DNA of 64,000 nt from Veillonella sp. 3891 (lineage in GTDB: Bacteria; Bacillota; Negativicutes; Veillonellales; Veillonellaceae), in contig NZ_RQVE01000001.1 in the NCBI RefSeq assembly GCF_003992315.1, forward strand, positions 156,195-220,194. The letters are read 5' to 3'. A program made the translations under genes and the position numbers. Below the pieces are notes generated by a model, which was not told the origin of the DNA, ran no database searches, and saw nothing but the letters and a program-made list of their open reading frames with translations. Below, piece by piece: positions 1 to 8,094 of the stretch (positions are counted from its first letter, which is position 1; each line of letters starts with the position of its first letter).

Positions 1-1
1 T

Positions 2-2056
2 GAACTATATATTCCGGCTCAATTTGATGATTCTTGCCGTGCCTCCTTGGAAGTGTTATTGGAGCATAAACTTACAGAGGTAGGTACCATCCATGAAGGG
101 GAATCTGTGTATAAAGAGAATGGTGAAATTGACCATTGCGTACTTCGGTTTTCCATGGATGAAGGAGATGAATTAGTAGAAGAAATACTCATCTCTTTGG
201 AGGAACTGGGTATACCGTATGGTGCTAAGTTATATCAAGAAGGAAATGTCATTGCTGAATTGGGTAATTTACATCATATCCATGTCGTATTGGATGCGTC
301 TTTAGGAGATGCTAAACAGTTTAAACGATTGGATGCAAAAATCTCGAGAGCTTTGGAGGAAAATAGTGTCGTTAGTGCTACGACATTGCATATCCAGGAA
401 GGGGTGGCTACCTTTACCTATTATGTGGCAGATAAGGACCTTGCGATTAGCACTATTGAGAAGTATCTTCGTAGAAGTTCATTGGGACAAGGGTCTTCTA
501 TTGATGTGGTGGACTCTGGTCTTACGATTCACGAACGGTATATGACAGATATATCCCGCGTGTATCGAGGGTTAGTGCCTGATGTATGGAATGTGATTCA
601 AAGTGAGTGGAAAGGGGTATCGCCTCAAGAATGGATGAATTTATTGCGGCGGTATCCGCATACTCCAGAGGGGCTGAGTTTCTTGCTTAATGTAGTGAAC
701 GGGACGTACCAAAAGGAATATACGTCGTTAAAAGCTACATTCCCTATGTTTATGTATGATGATAAACAATTTTATTTATTATCGGCGCGCCAAATGTTGG
801 AATTTGATCTCCATGGCCGAGAAGTCATGAATATAGATATATTGGGGCCCGATGTAAAACCATCACAAGTACGAGCTGCTTCTAAACAGAGGGATCTATG
901 CCTTTTTGCAGCTACTGGTGAAGGGGAACAGGCATCTCGTTTGTACATCGATTATAATCCAACGAAATCGGGTGCTGTAGGTCAAGTCATCTATTTTGAT
1001 GGAGATACGAATACATTGACGCTATTAGGGTCTTCTTTCAGTGAAGCCTTGCTGATACTTATGCGAGAGCAATCTAATAGTGTAGGTGATTTTTTAATTG
1101 AAAGTATCATACAGAAAACGATGAGCTTAGATATAGATATGGCGGATGTACAAAGCGCAGAGAATCAACTGTTGTTTGATGCGATGCGAAATCTAGCGGA
1201 AAGAATTCTAGAAAGTACTGGTGGCATAGGACCTATGGTTGGTAAACGTGGGTTTATGGGCATGGTGCTGTTGGATAATGCAGAGTTCGATGTGAATCGT
1301 TTTAAAAAGGACTTGCTCAGCAAATGGGATATTGAGTCTATTACGAGCCCTGAAGGAATGAAGGTCCGTGCAGCCATTGCCACAAAAGATGTAGATAATG
1401 TGGAAGAAGAGGATATGGAAGAGGCGCACTTCCTAGTGATTGATGATTATAAAGTAGTGGTGGCACCATTTTCCTTTGCCATGCCTATGGAAGCTGTTAT
1501 GCAAGGTGCGACCCGTAATTATCTCTGGGAAGATGCATTGGATACGGTACTTCATCACACCAGTCATGTAGCAATTAGCATTGTAGAAGGTCCTGGAAAC
1601 CCATTGGAGGAAGGAATTTTACTTGCAAAATTACTTTCAGTAGTAACGGAACAAACAGGGGCTAATGCGGTATATACTAATGGTGTCCTGTACGAAGGGG
1701 TCAAGTATCATGAGGAAACGGAACAGTTACGAGATGATATGCTACCTATGGCAAATATGGTTTGGGTAGATATGGATTTTGAAGACGATGGTACCATTTC
1801 CTTGTCCACTAGTGGTATGGAACTGTTCAAGCAACTCAATATTGAGCTTTTACATTGTCCATGGGAACCGGAAAAAGCTTGGAATTATGCGCTAACTGTG
1901 GCAGATTATGTCTTAACATCAGATACAAAGGTGCAAGATGGTGATTCCGTTGGTAGAACTGAAGAAGAACAAATGACGGTTCATATTAATGAGCCAGTTC
2001 ATGCAGATGGATTGCAAAGTATACAAATTTTATTTGACGACACTGAAGAAAAATAA
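2..2056 (+). CDS. DUF4261-type protein, 5' end outside window
   Basis: The reading frame is open to the left edge, with no convincing start inside the window. A TTG at 47 exists but has no good ribosome site, so the true start lies outside. The visible part is about 685 residues, with no signal peptide or membrane segments. The C-terminal third resembles DUF4261: it opens with a GMVLLDNAEFDVNRF stretch and has a TGANAVYTNGVLYEG stretch near residue 540, a family pattern I recall from other DUF4261 proteins. The N-terminal part is acidic and I do not recognise it. No function is known for the family. A terminator follows directly, so this is the last gene of its transcript. Confidence 0.6.
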   Translation, partial: ELYIPAQFDDSCRASLEVLLEHKLTEVGTIHEGESVYKENGEIDHCVLRFSMDEGDELVEEILISLEELGIPYGAKLYQEGNVIAELGNLHHIHVVLDASLGDAKQFKRLDAKISRALEENSVVSATTLHIQEGVATFTYYVADKDLAISTIEKYLRRSSLGQGSSIDVVDSGLTIHERYMTDISRVYRGLVPDVWNVIQSEWKGVSPQEWMNLLRRYPHTPEGLSFLLNVVNGTYQKEYTSLKATFPMFMYDDKQFYLLSARQMLEFDLHGREVMNIDILGPDVKPSQVRAASKQRDLCLFAATGEGEQASRLYIDYNPTKSGAVGQVIYFDGDTNTLTLLGSSFSEALLILMREQSNSVGDFLIESIIQKTMSLDIDMADVQSAENQLLFDAMRNLAERILESTGGIGPMVGKRGFMGMVLLDNAEFDVNRFKKDLLSKWDIESITSPEGMKVRAAIATKDVDNVEEEDMEEAHFLVIDDYKVVVAPFSFAMPMEAVMQGATRNYLWEDALDTVLHHTSHVAISIVEGPGNPLEEGILLAKLLSVVTEQTGANAVYTNGVLYEGVKYHEETEQLRDDMLPMANMVWVDMDFEDDGTISLSTSGMELFKQLNIELLHCPWEPEKAWNYALTVADYVLTSDTKVQDGDSVGRTEEEQMTVHINEPVHADGLQSIQILFDDTEEK

Positions 2057-2082
2057 ACACTTGGTGAAAGTAAGGAATACAT

Positions 2083-2119
2083 AATGAAAGGGGCATGTAA
2101 CATGGTAACAGCCCCTTTT
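2083..2119 (+). terminator. Intrinsic terminator after the DUF4261 gene
   Basis: A stem beginning AAGGGGC and closing GCCCCTT is followed by a T run. It lies about 25 bp past the stop codon at 2056. Confidence 0.8.
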
Positions 2120-2250
2120 TGTTGTATCATCAGGAGTATATTTCCGCTCGTATAACAGCATGAAGTGCATTGTTAGGAGAAGGTTTATCTGTTCAATTTC
2201 TACGAGCTATGTAAGGTTAGAAAAAAGTTAAATAAATTATAAAAAAATAC

Positions 2251-2279
2251 TTGCATAGATGTGAGGGATATGATATTAT
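2251..2279 (+). promoter_or_regulatory. Promoter of the tRNA Pro-Gly-Arg cluster
   Basis: TTGCAT and TATTAT are separated by 17 bp, about 90 bp upstream of the first tRNA. It is the only good sigma-70-like match in the 300 bp between the terminator and the tRNAs. The rest of that gap is AT-rich with nothing else recognised. Confidence 0.6.
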
Positions 2280-2369
2280 ATATTTGTTGTTACGGTAAGT
2301 AACAAACGGTAGCGAAACAGTGTTTCCCAAGGACAGTTAAGTTGGTTCGTTACTATGGATGGAAGATAT

Positions 2370-2446
2370 CGGGGCATAGCGCAGTTTGGTAGCGCACCTG
2401 GCTTGGGACCAGGGGGTCGCAGGTTCGAATCCTGCTGCTCCGACCA
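2370..2446 (+). tRNA. tRNA-Pro (anticodon TGG)
   Basis: Cloverleaf of 77 nt with CCA encoded. Acceptor CGGGGCA pairs with TGCTCCG, the anticodon loop is CTTGGGA, and the T-loop is GGTTCGAATCC. First of three tRNAs in one cluster. Confidence 0.95.
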
Positions 2447-2457
2447 TTTTCTTATGT

Positions 2458-2531
2458 GCGGGTGTAGCTCAATGGTAGAGCCCCAGCCTTCCAAGCTGGT
2501 TGCGAGGGTTCGATTCCCTTCACCCGCTCCA
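2458..2531 (+). tRNA. tRNA-Gly (anticodon TCC)
   Basis: Cloverleaf of 74 nt with CCA encoded. Acceptor GCGGGTG pairs with CACCCGC and the anticodon loop is CTTCCAA. It sits 11 bp after tRNA-Pro and is probably co-transcribed with it. Confidence 0.95.
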
Positions 2532-2634
2532 CTTATACATGTTGTTGTATTTAATACGTTCCCATACAGAGACGATGTCTATGTGATGGGTTATTTTATT
2601 ATTTACAGTAAAATAACATGACATAATTACATAT

Positions 2635-2693
<59 letters not shown>

Positions 2694-2711
<18 letters not shown>

Positions 2712-3145
2712 CTAACAAAGGGTTCTATATTTTCTAGAATCCTTTTTATGTTGGAGGGATCGACGCACTAAGGTCTCCGCGTCACTGCGTTCCTAGAGAC
2801 CTAAGTTGCTTACGTATCCCTCCTGGATCACCAGAGTACTAAGGATTCTACTTGATGTAGGATCCTTTTTTTGTGGCAGGGATGCTATCGCTAAAACCTT
2901 CGCGTCGCTTATGGCTCCTAAAGGTCTAAGCTTGCCGCTATCCCTCCTGGATCACCAGCATTAGCACTTTGTTTCGGCAAGGTGCTTTTTCATTTGGAGG
3001 GCCCTTCGCTACGCTACGGGGTGAACATCGTATCGACTAAGTGTGCGTCGTCGCTATGCTCCTAGCGCACTAAGTCGCTTACGTATCCCTCCTGGATCAC
3101 TAATTAAATAAGCGGATAGTTCAGAGTGAGCTATCCCCTTTTGTA
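2694..3145 (+). repeat. Array of tRNA-Arg 3'-tail copies with terminators
   Basis: The tail ATCCCTCCTGGATCACCA (2694-2711 in the tRNA) recurs at 2816-2833 and 2940-2957. A copy ending CACTA lies at 3085-3100. The period is 122, 124 and 145 bp. After every copy there is a terminator-like hairpin with a T run (about 2715-2748, 2835-2873, 2961-2993, 3112-3145). Between each terminator and the next tail is an imperfect long hairpin: an ACTAAGGTCTC-type arm pairs with GAGACCTAAGT in unit 1, and differently sequenced but still complementary arms occur in units 2 and 3. GGAGGGAT upstream can also pair with ATCCCTCC of the next tail. The plan resembles the E. coli tyrT/rtT tail repeats. Repeated att sites of lost small elements are the alternative. 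Confidence 0.8.
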
Positions 3146-3308
3146 TTTGTCCCCCTTATAAGACAACCTGCTTTTGTGTATGCTATAATGTAAAAACTAA
3201 AAATATAATGAAGAGAGAGGGACGATTTTTATAAAAGATATACGTAAATTATTTAAAGGCATAAAACTAGATACATATAAACCAAGTTCAACATCTTATT
3301 TTGATCCA

Positions 3309-4403
3309 GTGCGTAAATATTTTGTGCCTAAAACGCCTGAGGAAACGGTACGACAAAAAACAATTATATTTTTGATAACAGAATTAGGTGTGCCTTGGGA
3401 TAGACTTCGTATAGAAGAATCTATGTCGCACGTTAAAAAACGGGCAAGAGGAAGAGCGGATATTGTTGTATACCGTGATGATGGAAAAAATCAACCATTA
3501 ATGGTGATTGAATGTAAAGCTCCTGAAGTCGATATATCCTGTGATGAAGTGCGTGAACAGGCTGAAAGGTATAGAGAAATTCTTAAAGCAGACTATATTA
3601 TGCTTGTTAATGGTTGTGAACTCATTGCTTATAAATACCAAGATAGGGAAAGATTTGAACTTATAGATATTTCATCCTATGAAGCCCTTTTAGAGTCAAA
3701 CGTTTCTTTTGTTGAAGAACTTTCACTTAAGGCATATACCTATGAAGAAGTTATGTCGAAAGAATTAGAAGACCAGTTTACTGGAGAATATGTGGGATCT
3801 GAAACGCCAAAGTCGATAAAATCTTTTGCTATTAATTTTTTGAATTTACTTTTACTGAAGCCTATCAGCGATGAATCTATTTTAGAGTCATTAGGTGTTT
3901 TGGAGGATCGGGGAACGGGGCGGACTCGATTTGGAAATAGTGCTGGCTATAATTATCAGATTAAGACGCGCTTGTTTATTGCTAAAGATAGAAAAAAGAA
4001 AGATCAGATTTTGGGACTCAGTCTTTTTGGCGGATGGAATACACAACTAAACGTATCTATTACGAATCGGGAACGACGGCATCATTCATTACAATTAGAT
4101 ATGGACAAATTCTGTCACTATGATACAGGTGCGGGTAGGATTGTAATAACACATAATGGTACTTTATCAACAGGGCGAGGTGGTTCGATTAGTAAATTTA
4201 AGGTTATCGAGTATATCAAAGAGTATGCTCCAGACCTTATCTGTAATGAGGAAGTGTATCTTGGCTGTATAGATAACTCTCGGTTATTAGAATGGAATCA
4301 ACCTAGCATACGGAGCTTTGTAAGAAATTTATTCCGTTATGCCATACTTCGTGATGAAATACGTGCCAAGAAAAGAAGTAAGAAAAAGAAAGTGAAAAAA
4401 TAA
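3309..4403 (+). CDS. HsdR_N-type PD-(D/E)XK protein, copy 1
   Basis: A 364-residue protein with the N-terminal domain of type I restriction HsdR subunits (HSDR_N_2 type). It has VRQKTI, an EESM acid pair, GRADIVVY and the catalytic-looking ECKAP, followed by EQAERYREIL and LVNG. No helicase domain follows, so it is not a complete HsdR. The C-terminal half (QLNVSITNRERRHHSL, then CIDNSRLLEW) is unknown but shared with the next gene. The tail is very lysine rich. The GTG used here is the first usual start, but homology to the neighbour continues upstream to about 3225 (GIKLDTY against SIELKTY). There the only candidate start is ATT behind AGAGAGGGACG. The gene therefore either starts at an unusual codon or has lost its start. 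It may be a defence nuclease; function not known. Confidence 0.75.
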   Translation: MRKYFVPKTPEETVRQKTIIFLITELGVPWDRLRIEESMSHVKKRARGRADIVVYRDDGKNQPLMVIECKAPEVDISCDEVREQAERYREILKADYIMLVNGCELIAYKYQDRERFELIDISSYEALLESNVSFVEELSLKAYTYEEVMSKELEDQFTGEYVGSETPKSIKSFAINFLNLLLLKPISDESILESLGVLEDRGTGRTRFGNSAGYNYQIKTRLFIAKDRKKKDQILGLSLFGGWNTQLNVSITNRERRHHSLQLDMDKFCHYDTGAGRIVITHNGTLSTGRGGSISKFKVIEYIKEYAPDLICNEEVYLGCIDNSRLLEWNQPSIRSFVRNLFRYAILRDEIRAKKRSKKKKVKK

Positions 4404-4459
4404 AGTAGGATGAGTAAACCAATAGAGGTAATGAAGATAGTATTTAGAGGGGGCCAGTC

Positions 4460-5653
4460 ATGATGTATATTGAAGATATGTTTGATAGCATAGAACTTAA
4501 AACGTATGGACGGGATGGAGAGTATCTATATGATCCGATACGATCTTTTTTGCTATATGCAACACCGGAAGAGTATGTTCGACAAAAAACAATTCGATTC
4601 TTACAAGAGACTTTAGAAATACCTGCTCATCAGATATTTGTAGAAGAATCTATGGCACACACTCGAAGAGGTGCACGAGGAAGAGCGGACATTATTGTCT
4701 ATGGTGATGATGAGTGCACCGATGTACTTATGGTGATAGAATGCAAGGCACCTCATATTAATGTGCGTGGTGATGAGGTATTTGAACAGGCGGCAGGATA
4801 TAGAGAGATACTGAATGCAGAGTATATTATGCTAGTTAATGGAGTTGAGGCTATTGTATATCTGTATGATGAGGATGAATACTTGGAAGTTGAGGATATC
4901 CCTTCCTTTGAAGAATTTTTAGAGGGCAATGTGTCGATAGCTGAGGAAGAGGTATTTGAAGAATATAGTTACGAAGAACTTATGTCAGAGGAATTGCAAG
5001 ATGTATTCATTGAAAATGGCGATATTAGTGAGCATACGCCTCAATATATTAAAGGGTTCGCTTTGAATGTATTAAATCTGATTCTTTATAAGGATATTAA
5101 AAAAGAAGAGGTATTAACACAAATAGATGTAACAGAGGATTGTTTTGTTAGTATGCCATACTTTGGTAATAGCGGTGGTGGTAACTATCAAGCTTTATCT
5201 CGCATGTTTATTGCAAAAGATTATCTAGATAACGACCAAGTTCTAGGTATTAGTATATGTGCTACCATACATACGGAGAATGATCCACATTGGGGGAATC
5301 GTACGGGTACGACCCAATTAAATATCTCTATCACCAATAAAGAATCAAGGCATCATTCTCTTCAGTTAACTTTAGATCGGTTCTGTCGATATAATCCAAT
5401 TACTAATATAGTAGATATTGTACATAACGGTTCTTTAACATTAGGTAAAAGAGGCGCAGCTAAAAGAGCTGATGTCGTTGCGTATATTAAGGAGCGTGCG
5501 CCTGAACTTGTTTGGGGAGATGAAATATATCTTGGAAGTATCGATAATTCCCGTTTGCTAGAATGGAAAGATTCTAAAGTGCAATCCTTTATCGGAAACT
5601 TATTACGATATGCCGTACTTCGAGATGGATTTAGAGCGGAGTATAAAAAGTAA
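4460..5653 (+). CDS. HsdR_N-type PD-(D/E)XK protein, copy 2
   Basis: A 397-residue paralogue of the preceding gene. The HSDR_N-type domain spans about residues 34-130, with E62/E63, D77 and the E94-C95-K96 triad as likely metal ligands and catalytic lysine, then Q110 and Y114 of the QxxxY region. The rest (GNSGGGNYQALS, QLNISITNKESRHHSL, SIDNSRLLEW) matches copy 1 and no family I know. It starts at ATGATG behind GAGGGGG. No methyltransferase, specificity or helicase gene is nearby, so a role as a classic type I system is unlikely. Duplication next to a tRNA tail array suggests horizontally acquired material. A nuclease or decoy in defence is only a guess. Confidence 0.8.
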   Translation: MMYIEDMFDSIELKTYGRDGEYLYDPIRSFLLYATPEEYVRQKTIRFLQETLEIPAHQIFVEESMAHTRRGARGRADIIVYGDDECTDVLMVIECKAPHINVRGDEVFEQAAGYREILNAEYIMLVNGVEAIVYLYDEDEYLEVEDIPSFEEFLEGNVSIAEEEVFEEYSYEELMSEELQDVFIENGDISEHTPQYIKGFALNVLNLILYKDIKKEEVLTQIDVTEDCFVSMPYFGNSGGGNYQALSRMFIAKDYLDNDQVLGISICATIHTENDPHWGNRTGTTQLNISITNKESRHHSLQLTLDRFCRYNPITNIVDIVHNGSLTLGKRGAAKRADVVAYIKERAPELVWGDEIYLGSIDNSRLLEWKDSKVQSFIGNLLRYAVLRDGFRAEYKK

Positions 5654-5727
5654 AATAGAGATAGTCTATGGACATTTTATGCTGTTTATTATTTCGCCCT
5701 GAGGCGTTACTTACTCCGCTATGAAAT

Positions 5728-5890
5728 CTTGTGGCGGCTTTAACTGAATATGATAAAGAAAAGCCCATGGCATACTTCTTCTCAAACGGTATTACATAAT
5801 GTTTGTTCAGGAGTACACCATGGGATTCTTGTGTTTGTGTTATTTAGTTAGTAAAGTAGCCACGAGGTTTCTACACATAACTACGTTCCT
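5728..5890 (+). repeat. Dispersed structured repeat, copy A
   Basis: About 163 bp, starting TTGTGGCGG and ending CTACGTTCCT, that aligns with 62908-63072 over its whole length. The centre is a hairpin: arm AAGCCCATGG pairs with CCATGGGATT. The loop (TCTCAAACGGTATTACATAA, then TGTTTGTTC) is nearly identical in the other copy, although the stem sequence there is different. It sits just after the stop of the HsdR_N gene and may act as its terminator. Confidence 0.7.
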
Positions 5891-5932
5891 TGCTAGTATT
5901 ACATTAAAATATAAACGATTTGCAAAATTTTA

Positions 5933-5977
5933 TGGTATAATAAGAGCGTAGGAGAGCCACCGACGTGAGTTGGGCTC
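5933..5977 (+). promoter_or_regulatory. Extended -10 promoter and 5' hairpin of toxin mRNA
   Basis: TGGTATAAT (5933-5941) is an extended -10 element with only a weak -35. The predicted transcript opens with a hairpin, GAGCC (5954-5958) pairing with GGCTC (5973-5977), and an ACGT-containing loop. Confidence 0.5.
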
Positions 5978-6008
5978 ATCTCTTCCTAATATGGGAGGAG
6001 GTGATACT

Positions 6009-6086
6009 ATGACGAAGTATGAAAAGATTAGTCTAATCATTTCTATTTTGACATTGGTAGTTAACATCATTGCTTTATATAAGTAA
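6009..6086 (+). CDS. 25-residue hydrophobic peptide, candidate type I toxin
   Basis: Encodes 25 residues: MTKYEKISLIIS, then a hydrophobic stretch ILTLVVNIIALYK. It has a short charged N-terminus, one predicted membrane helix and a terminal lysine, as in small holin-like type I toxins of Firmicutes. The ribosome site GGAGGAGGTGAT is very strong for so short a frame, which argues that it is translated. A hairpin (6091-6138) follows at once. On the opposite strand a second promoter could drive an antisense RNA. I infer a membrane toxin kept silent by RNA, by layout and resemblance only. Confidence 0.6.
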   Translation: MTKYEKISLIISILTLVVNIIALYK

Positions 6087-6090
6087 TGAA

Positions 6091-6138
6091 AATGCCTAAC
6101 GTAGAAGAGGTCTCAACCACCTCAGCACGTTAGGCATT
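6091..6138. terminator. Shared hairpin terminator of the toxin locus
   Basis: AATGCCTAACGT pairs with ACGTTAGGCATT, with an inner GAGGT/ACCTC stem. It lies where the toxin mRNA and the opposite-strand RNA would meet and could end both. The plus-strand T run is weak (CATCTTTT). Confidence 0.6.
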
Positions 6139-6201
6139 CATCTTTTGTACACTTGAGATGAGCCTAACGCCACAGACACGTTGATGGCTCTTCTTGTTTA
6201 T
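6091..6201 (-). ncRNA. Candidate antitoxin RNA of the toxin locus
   Basis: On the minus strand an extended -10 (TGC-TACAAT, hexamer at 6208-6213) would start an RNA near 6201. That RNA would run through a GAGCC/GGCTC-type 5' hairpin with an ACGTG loop to the shared terminator. Its leader resembles the toxin mRNA leader, with AGAGCCA, ACGTG and GGCTCATCTC in the same order. It also carries CGTTAGGC, complementary to GCCTAACG in the toxin 3' end. Expression is inferred, not shown. Confidence 0.4.
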
Positions 6202-6325
6202 GTCTACATTGTAGCATATTTTTAGAAAAAATACTACTTGTTTTGCTATGTAGCCTGTGGAGGGGATTAGAGGGATGAGGGATACATGCTACTATAAAAT
6301 GTGCAGAAATGACGATATAAGAATG

Positions 6326-7033
6326 TCAAACTTTCTCTTTATCTTTCCAAAATAGTAAGGCACCCATGGCATTGACTATGTAGAATATGTATTTGCCAAC
6401 GTTGGCGAAATTGCCTTGGGTGAAAGCTTTCAATAGCTGCACGATATTATAGATCATCCAGAATGGCCATTGTGTGTCTAATTTTATAGCGTTAAAAAGG
6501 TTCGCAATGAGTGAGAAGGCAAATACAACGGTGGTTAAGATGGATAAAAAGTTCATATGACCACCAAAGCCTATGTAATTGGCAACGCTGGAAATAGTGA
6601 AAGCAATGATGGTGATAATGCTAGCAACTAATCGTTTTTGTGAAGAATTCATTGTATTAGGAATACCTTCGTGGGATGCGTTCCATTTTTTGATAGCAAA
6701 GGTATAGATAATGAAAGTAACAGGATAGGTAATAATAGCTGCTTTATTTCCTAAAATAAAATCGATGGCACCGGATAGAATCGTGTTCACAATACCGAGA
6801 TAATTTCCCCATTTGTTGAGCTGTCCTGTAAATCGTGTAGACAACATAGAAATGCCAACGTTGATAACAGAAATAAGACCAAAGGGGACGAGAGAGGTCC
6901 AAGGTCCCCAATCTACAAATTTTTCAAGACGTGAGTTCAGGTAACCAGCAGAAATTGCAATCCCCACTACAAGTGCGACACCGAGTACATCAAACCACTT
7001 GGAAATAGCAAATTGTTTTAAATACCGTTTCAT
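6326..7033 (-). CDS. pnuC: PnuC-family nicotinamide riboside/NMN transporter
   Basis: A 235-residue protein with about seven membrane segments and the PnuC signature near the C-terminus: the QWPFWMIYNIVQLL stretch and a WKD ending. The family imports nicotinamide riboside (formerly described as NMN) for NAD salvage and works with a cytoplasmic kinase that is not in this window. Length matches the family (about 220-240). The start ATG at 7033 has AAAGGATACC upstream. No NadR or other NAD gene adjoins it. The gene stands alone between the toxin locus and a divergent methyltransferase. Confidence 0.85.
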   Translation of the reverse strand: MKRYLKQFAISKWFDVLGVALVVGIAISAGYLNSRLEKFVDWGPWTSLVPFGLISVINVGISMLSTRFTGQLNKWGNYLGIVNTILSGAIDFILGNKAAIITYPVTFIIYTFAIKKWNASHEGIPNTMNSSQKRLVASIITIIAFTISSVANYIGFGGHMNFLSILTTVVFAFSLIANLFNAIKLDTQWPFWMIYNIVQLLKAFTQGNFANVGKYIFYIVNAMGALLFWKDKEKV

Positions 7034-7362
7034 AAAGGTATCCTTTCTATGAGAATATAAACTTTTATAAATACGTTCTGCCTAGATAGATTAGGCATAG
7101 TAGCAAATTAGATTTTTTAGTAACAAATGATTATTTACGTACATGATAAATATGATTTCTACCATATGTTTAATCATAACATACTTAGTAGGAATATCTC
7201 AAATAAAGATGGTAACCACTTGTAAGTTAGTGATGTTAGTGAAAGTTTCATAGAATCAGTTACAAAAATAGTTGTCTCTTGTTTCGCTACCTGTTCGTGA
7301 CCTCAGCTACATACAAAGCCCCGTTCCTCATGGTATAATACGATGTGATACAAGGAGGATCT
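7034..7362. other. Divergent intergenic region, pnuC/methyltransferase
   Basis: AT-rich, holding both outward promoters. TATAAT near 7334 precedes the methyltransferase. A small hairpin TGCCTAGATAGATTAGGCA lies about 45-65 bp upstream of the pnuC start and could be an operator. No riboswitch was recognised. Confidence 0.5.
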
Positions 7363-8085
7363 ATGACGATACGAGATAGGATTATTGCCTACTGGAAAGG
7401 GCGCAGTGCTGAGTTTGGAGCACTTCGTAAAAAAGAATTAACATCTGATTTGGCGCCACGTTGGCTTCGAGAGATTACGCCACATATTAAAGATCATCAT
7501 CAACGTATTTTAGACTTAGGTACGGGCACAGGCTTTTTTGCTTTTTTGTTGGCACAACAAGGATATTCTGTGACAGGTGTGGATCTAACGGAAGAGATGA
7601 TTGCAGTGGCGAAGGAGCAAGCTATGGAATTACAGGATTCCTTAACAGGTACGGTAGACTTTCACTGTATGGATGCGATGGAATTAGATTTTCCGGATGA
7701 GTCTTTCGATGTGATTTTAGCGAGAAATTTAACCTGGACCCTGCCAGATGTGGAATCAGCCTATAAGGAATGGTACCGTGTGCTTGCGCCGAAAGGGGTG
7801 CTCATTAATATTGATGGTGATTATGGAGTAGAACTCAAAGTGCCCGTGGTGGCACAGCATCATATTCATGAGACAGTATCGAATGAGGCTCTGCAAGAAT
7901 GTATTGCCATTACGGAAGAACTATCCATCAGTCGTATGGATCGACCCCATTGGGATGTGCACATGATTCGTAAAGCAGGCTTTTCCAGAGTGTATTTAGA
8001 TATGACGGTCAGCAGCCGTATTTATGATGAAGAAGATGAATTATATAATCCAGTGCCACTTTTTTCCATTGTGGCAAGGAAATAA
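7363..8085 (+). CDS. Class I SAM-dependent methyltransferase
   Basis: A 240-residue protein. Motif I (ILDLGTGTGFFA, residues 49-60), the acidic end of strand 2 (GVDLTEEM), and a later FDVILARNLTW / LAPKGVLINIDGDY pair form a complete Rossmann methyltransferase fold of the Methyltransf_11 type. Substrate is not evident. I chose ATG 7363 because AGGAGG lies 7 bp upstream; an earlier in-frame GTG has no such site. The next gene (DnaA-like) starts 9 bp after its stop, so the two are probably co-transcribed. Confidence 0.85.
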   Translation: MTIRDRIIAYWKGRSAEFGALRKKELTSDLAPRWLREITPHIKDHHQRILDLGTGTGFFAFLLAQQGYSVTGVDLTEEMIAVAKEQAMELQDSLTGTVDFHCMDAMELDFPDESFDVILARNLTWTLPDVESAYKEWYRVLAPKGVLINIDGDYGVELKVPVVAQHHIHETVSNEALQECIAITEELSISRMDRPHWDVHMIRKAGFSRVYLDMTVSSRIYDEEDELYNPVPLFSIVARK

Positions 8086-8094
8086 GGAGTTAGT

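Noticed and set aside
2355..2621. 88-residue open frame across the tRNAs
   Set aside because: It is an accident of tRNA sequence; three good cloverleafs explain the region.
7034..7362. NAD+ or preQ1-type riboswitch before pnuC
   Set aside because: Only a short 6-bp hairpin is visible; no conserved riboswitch core recognised.
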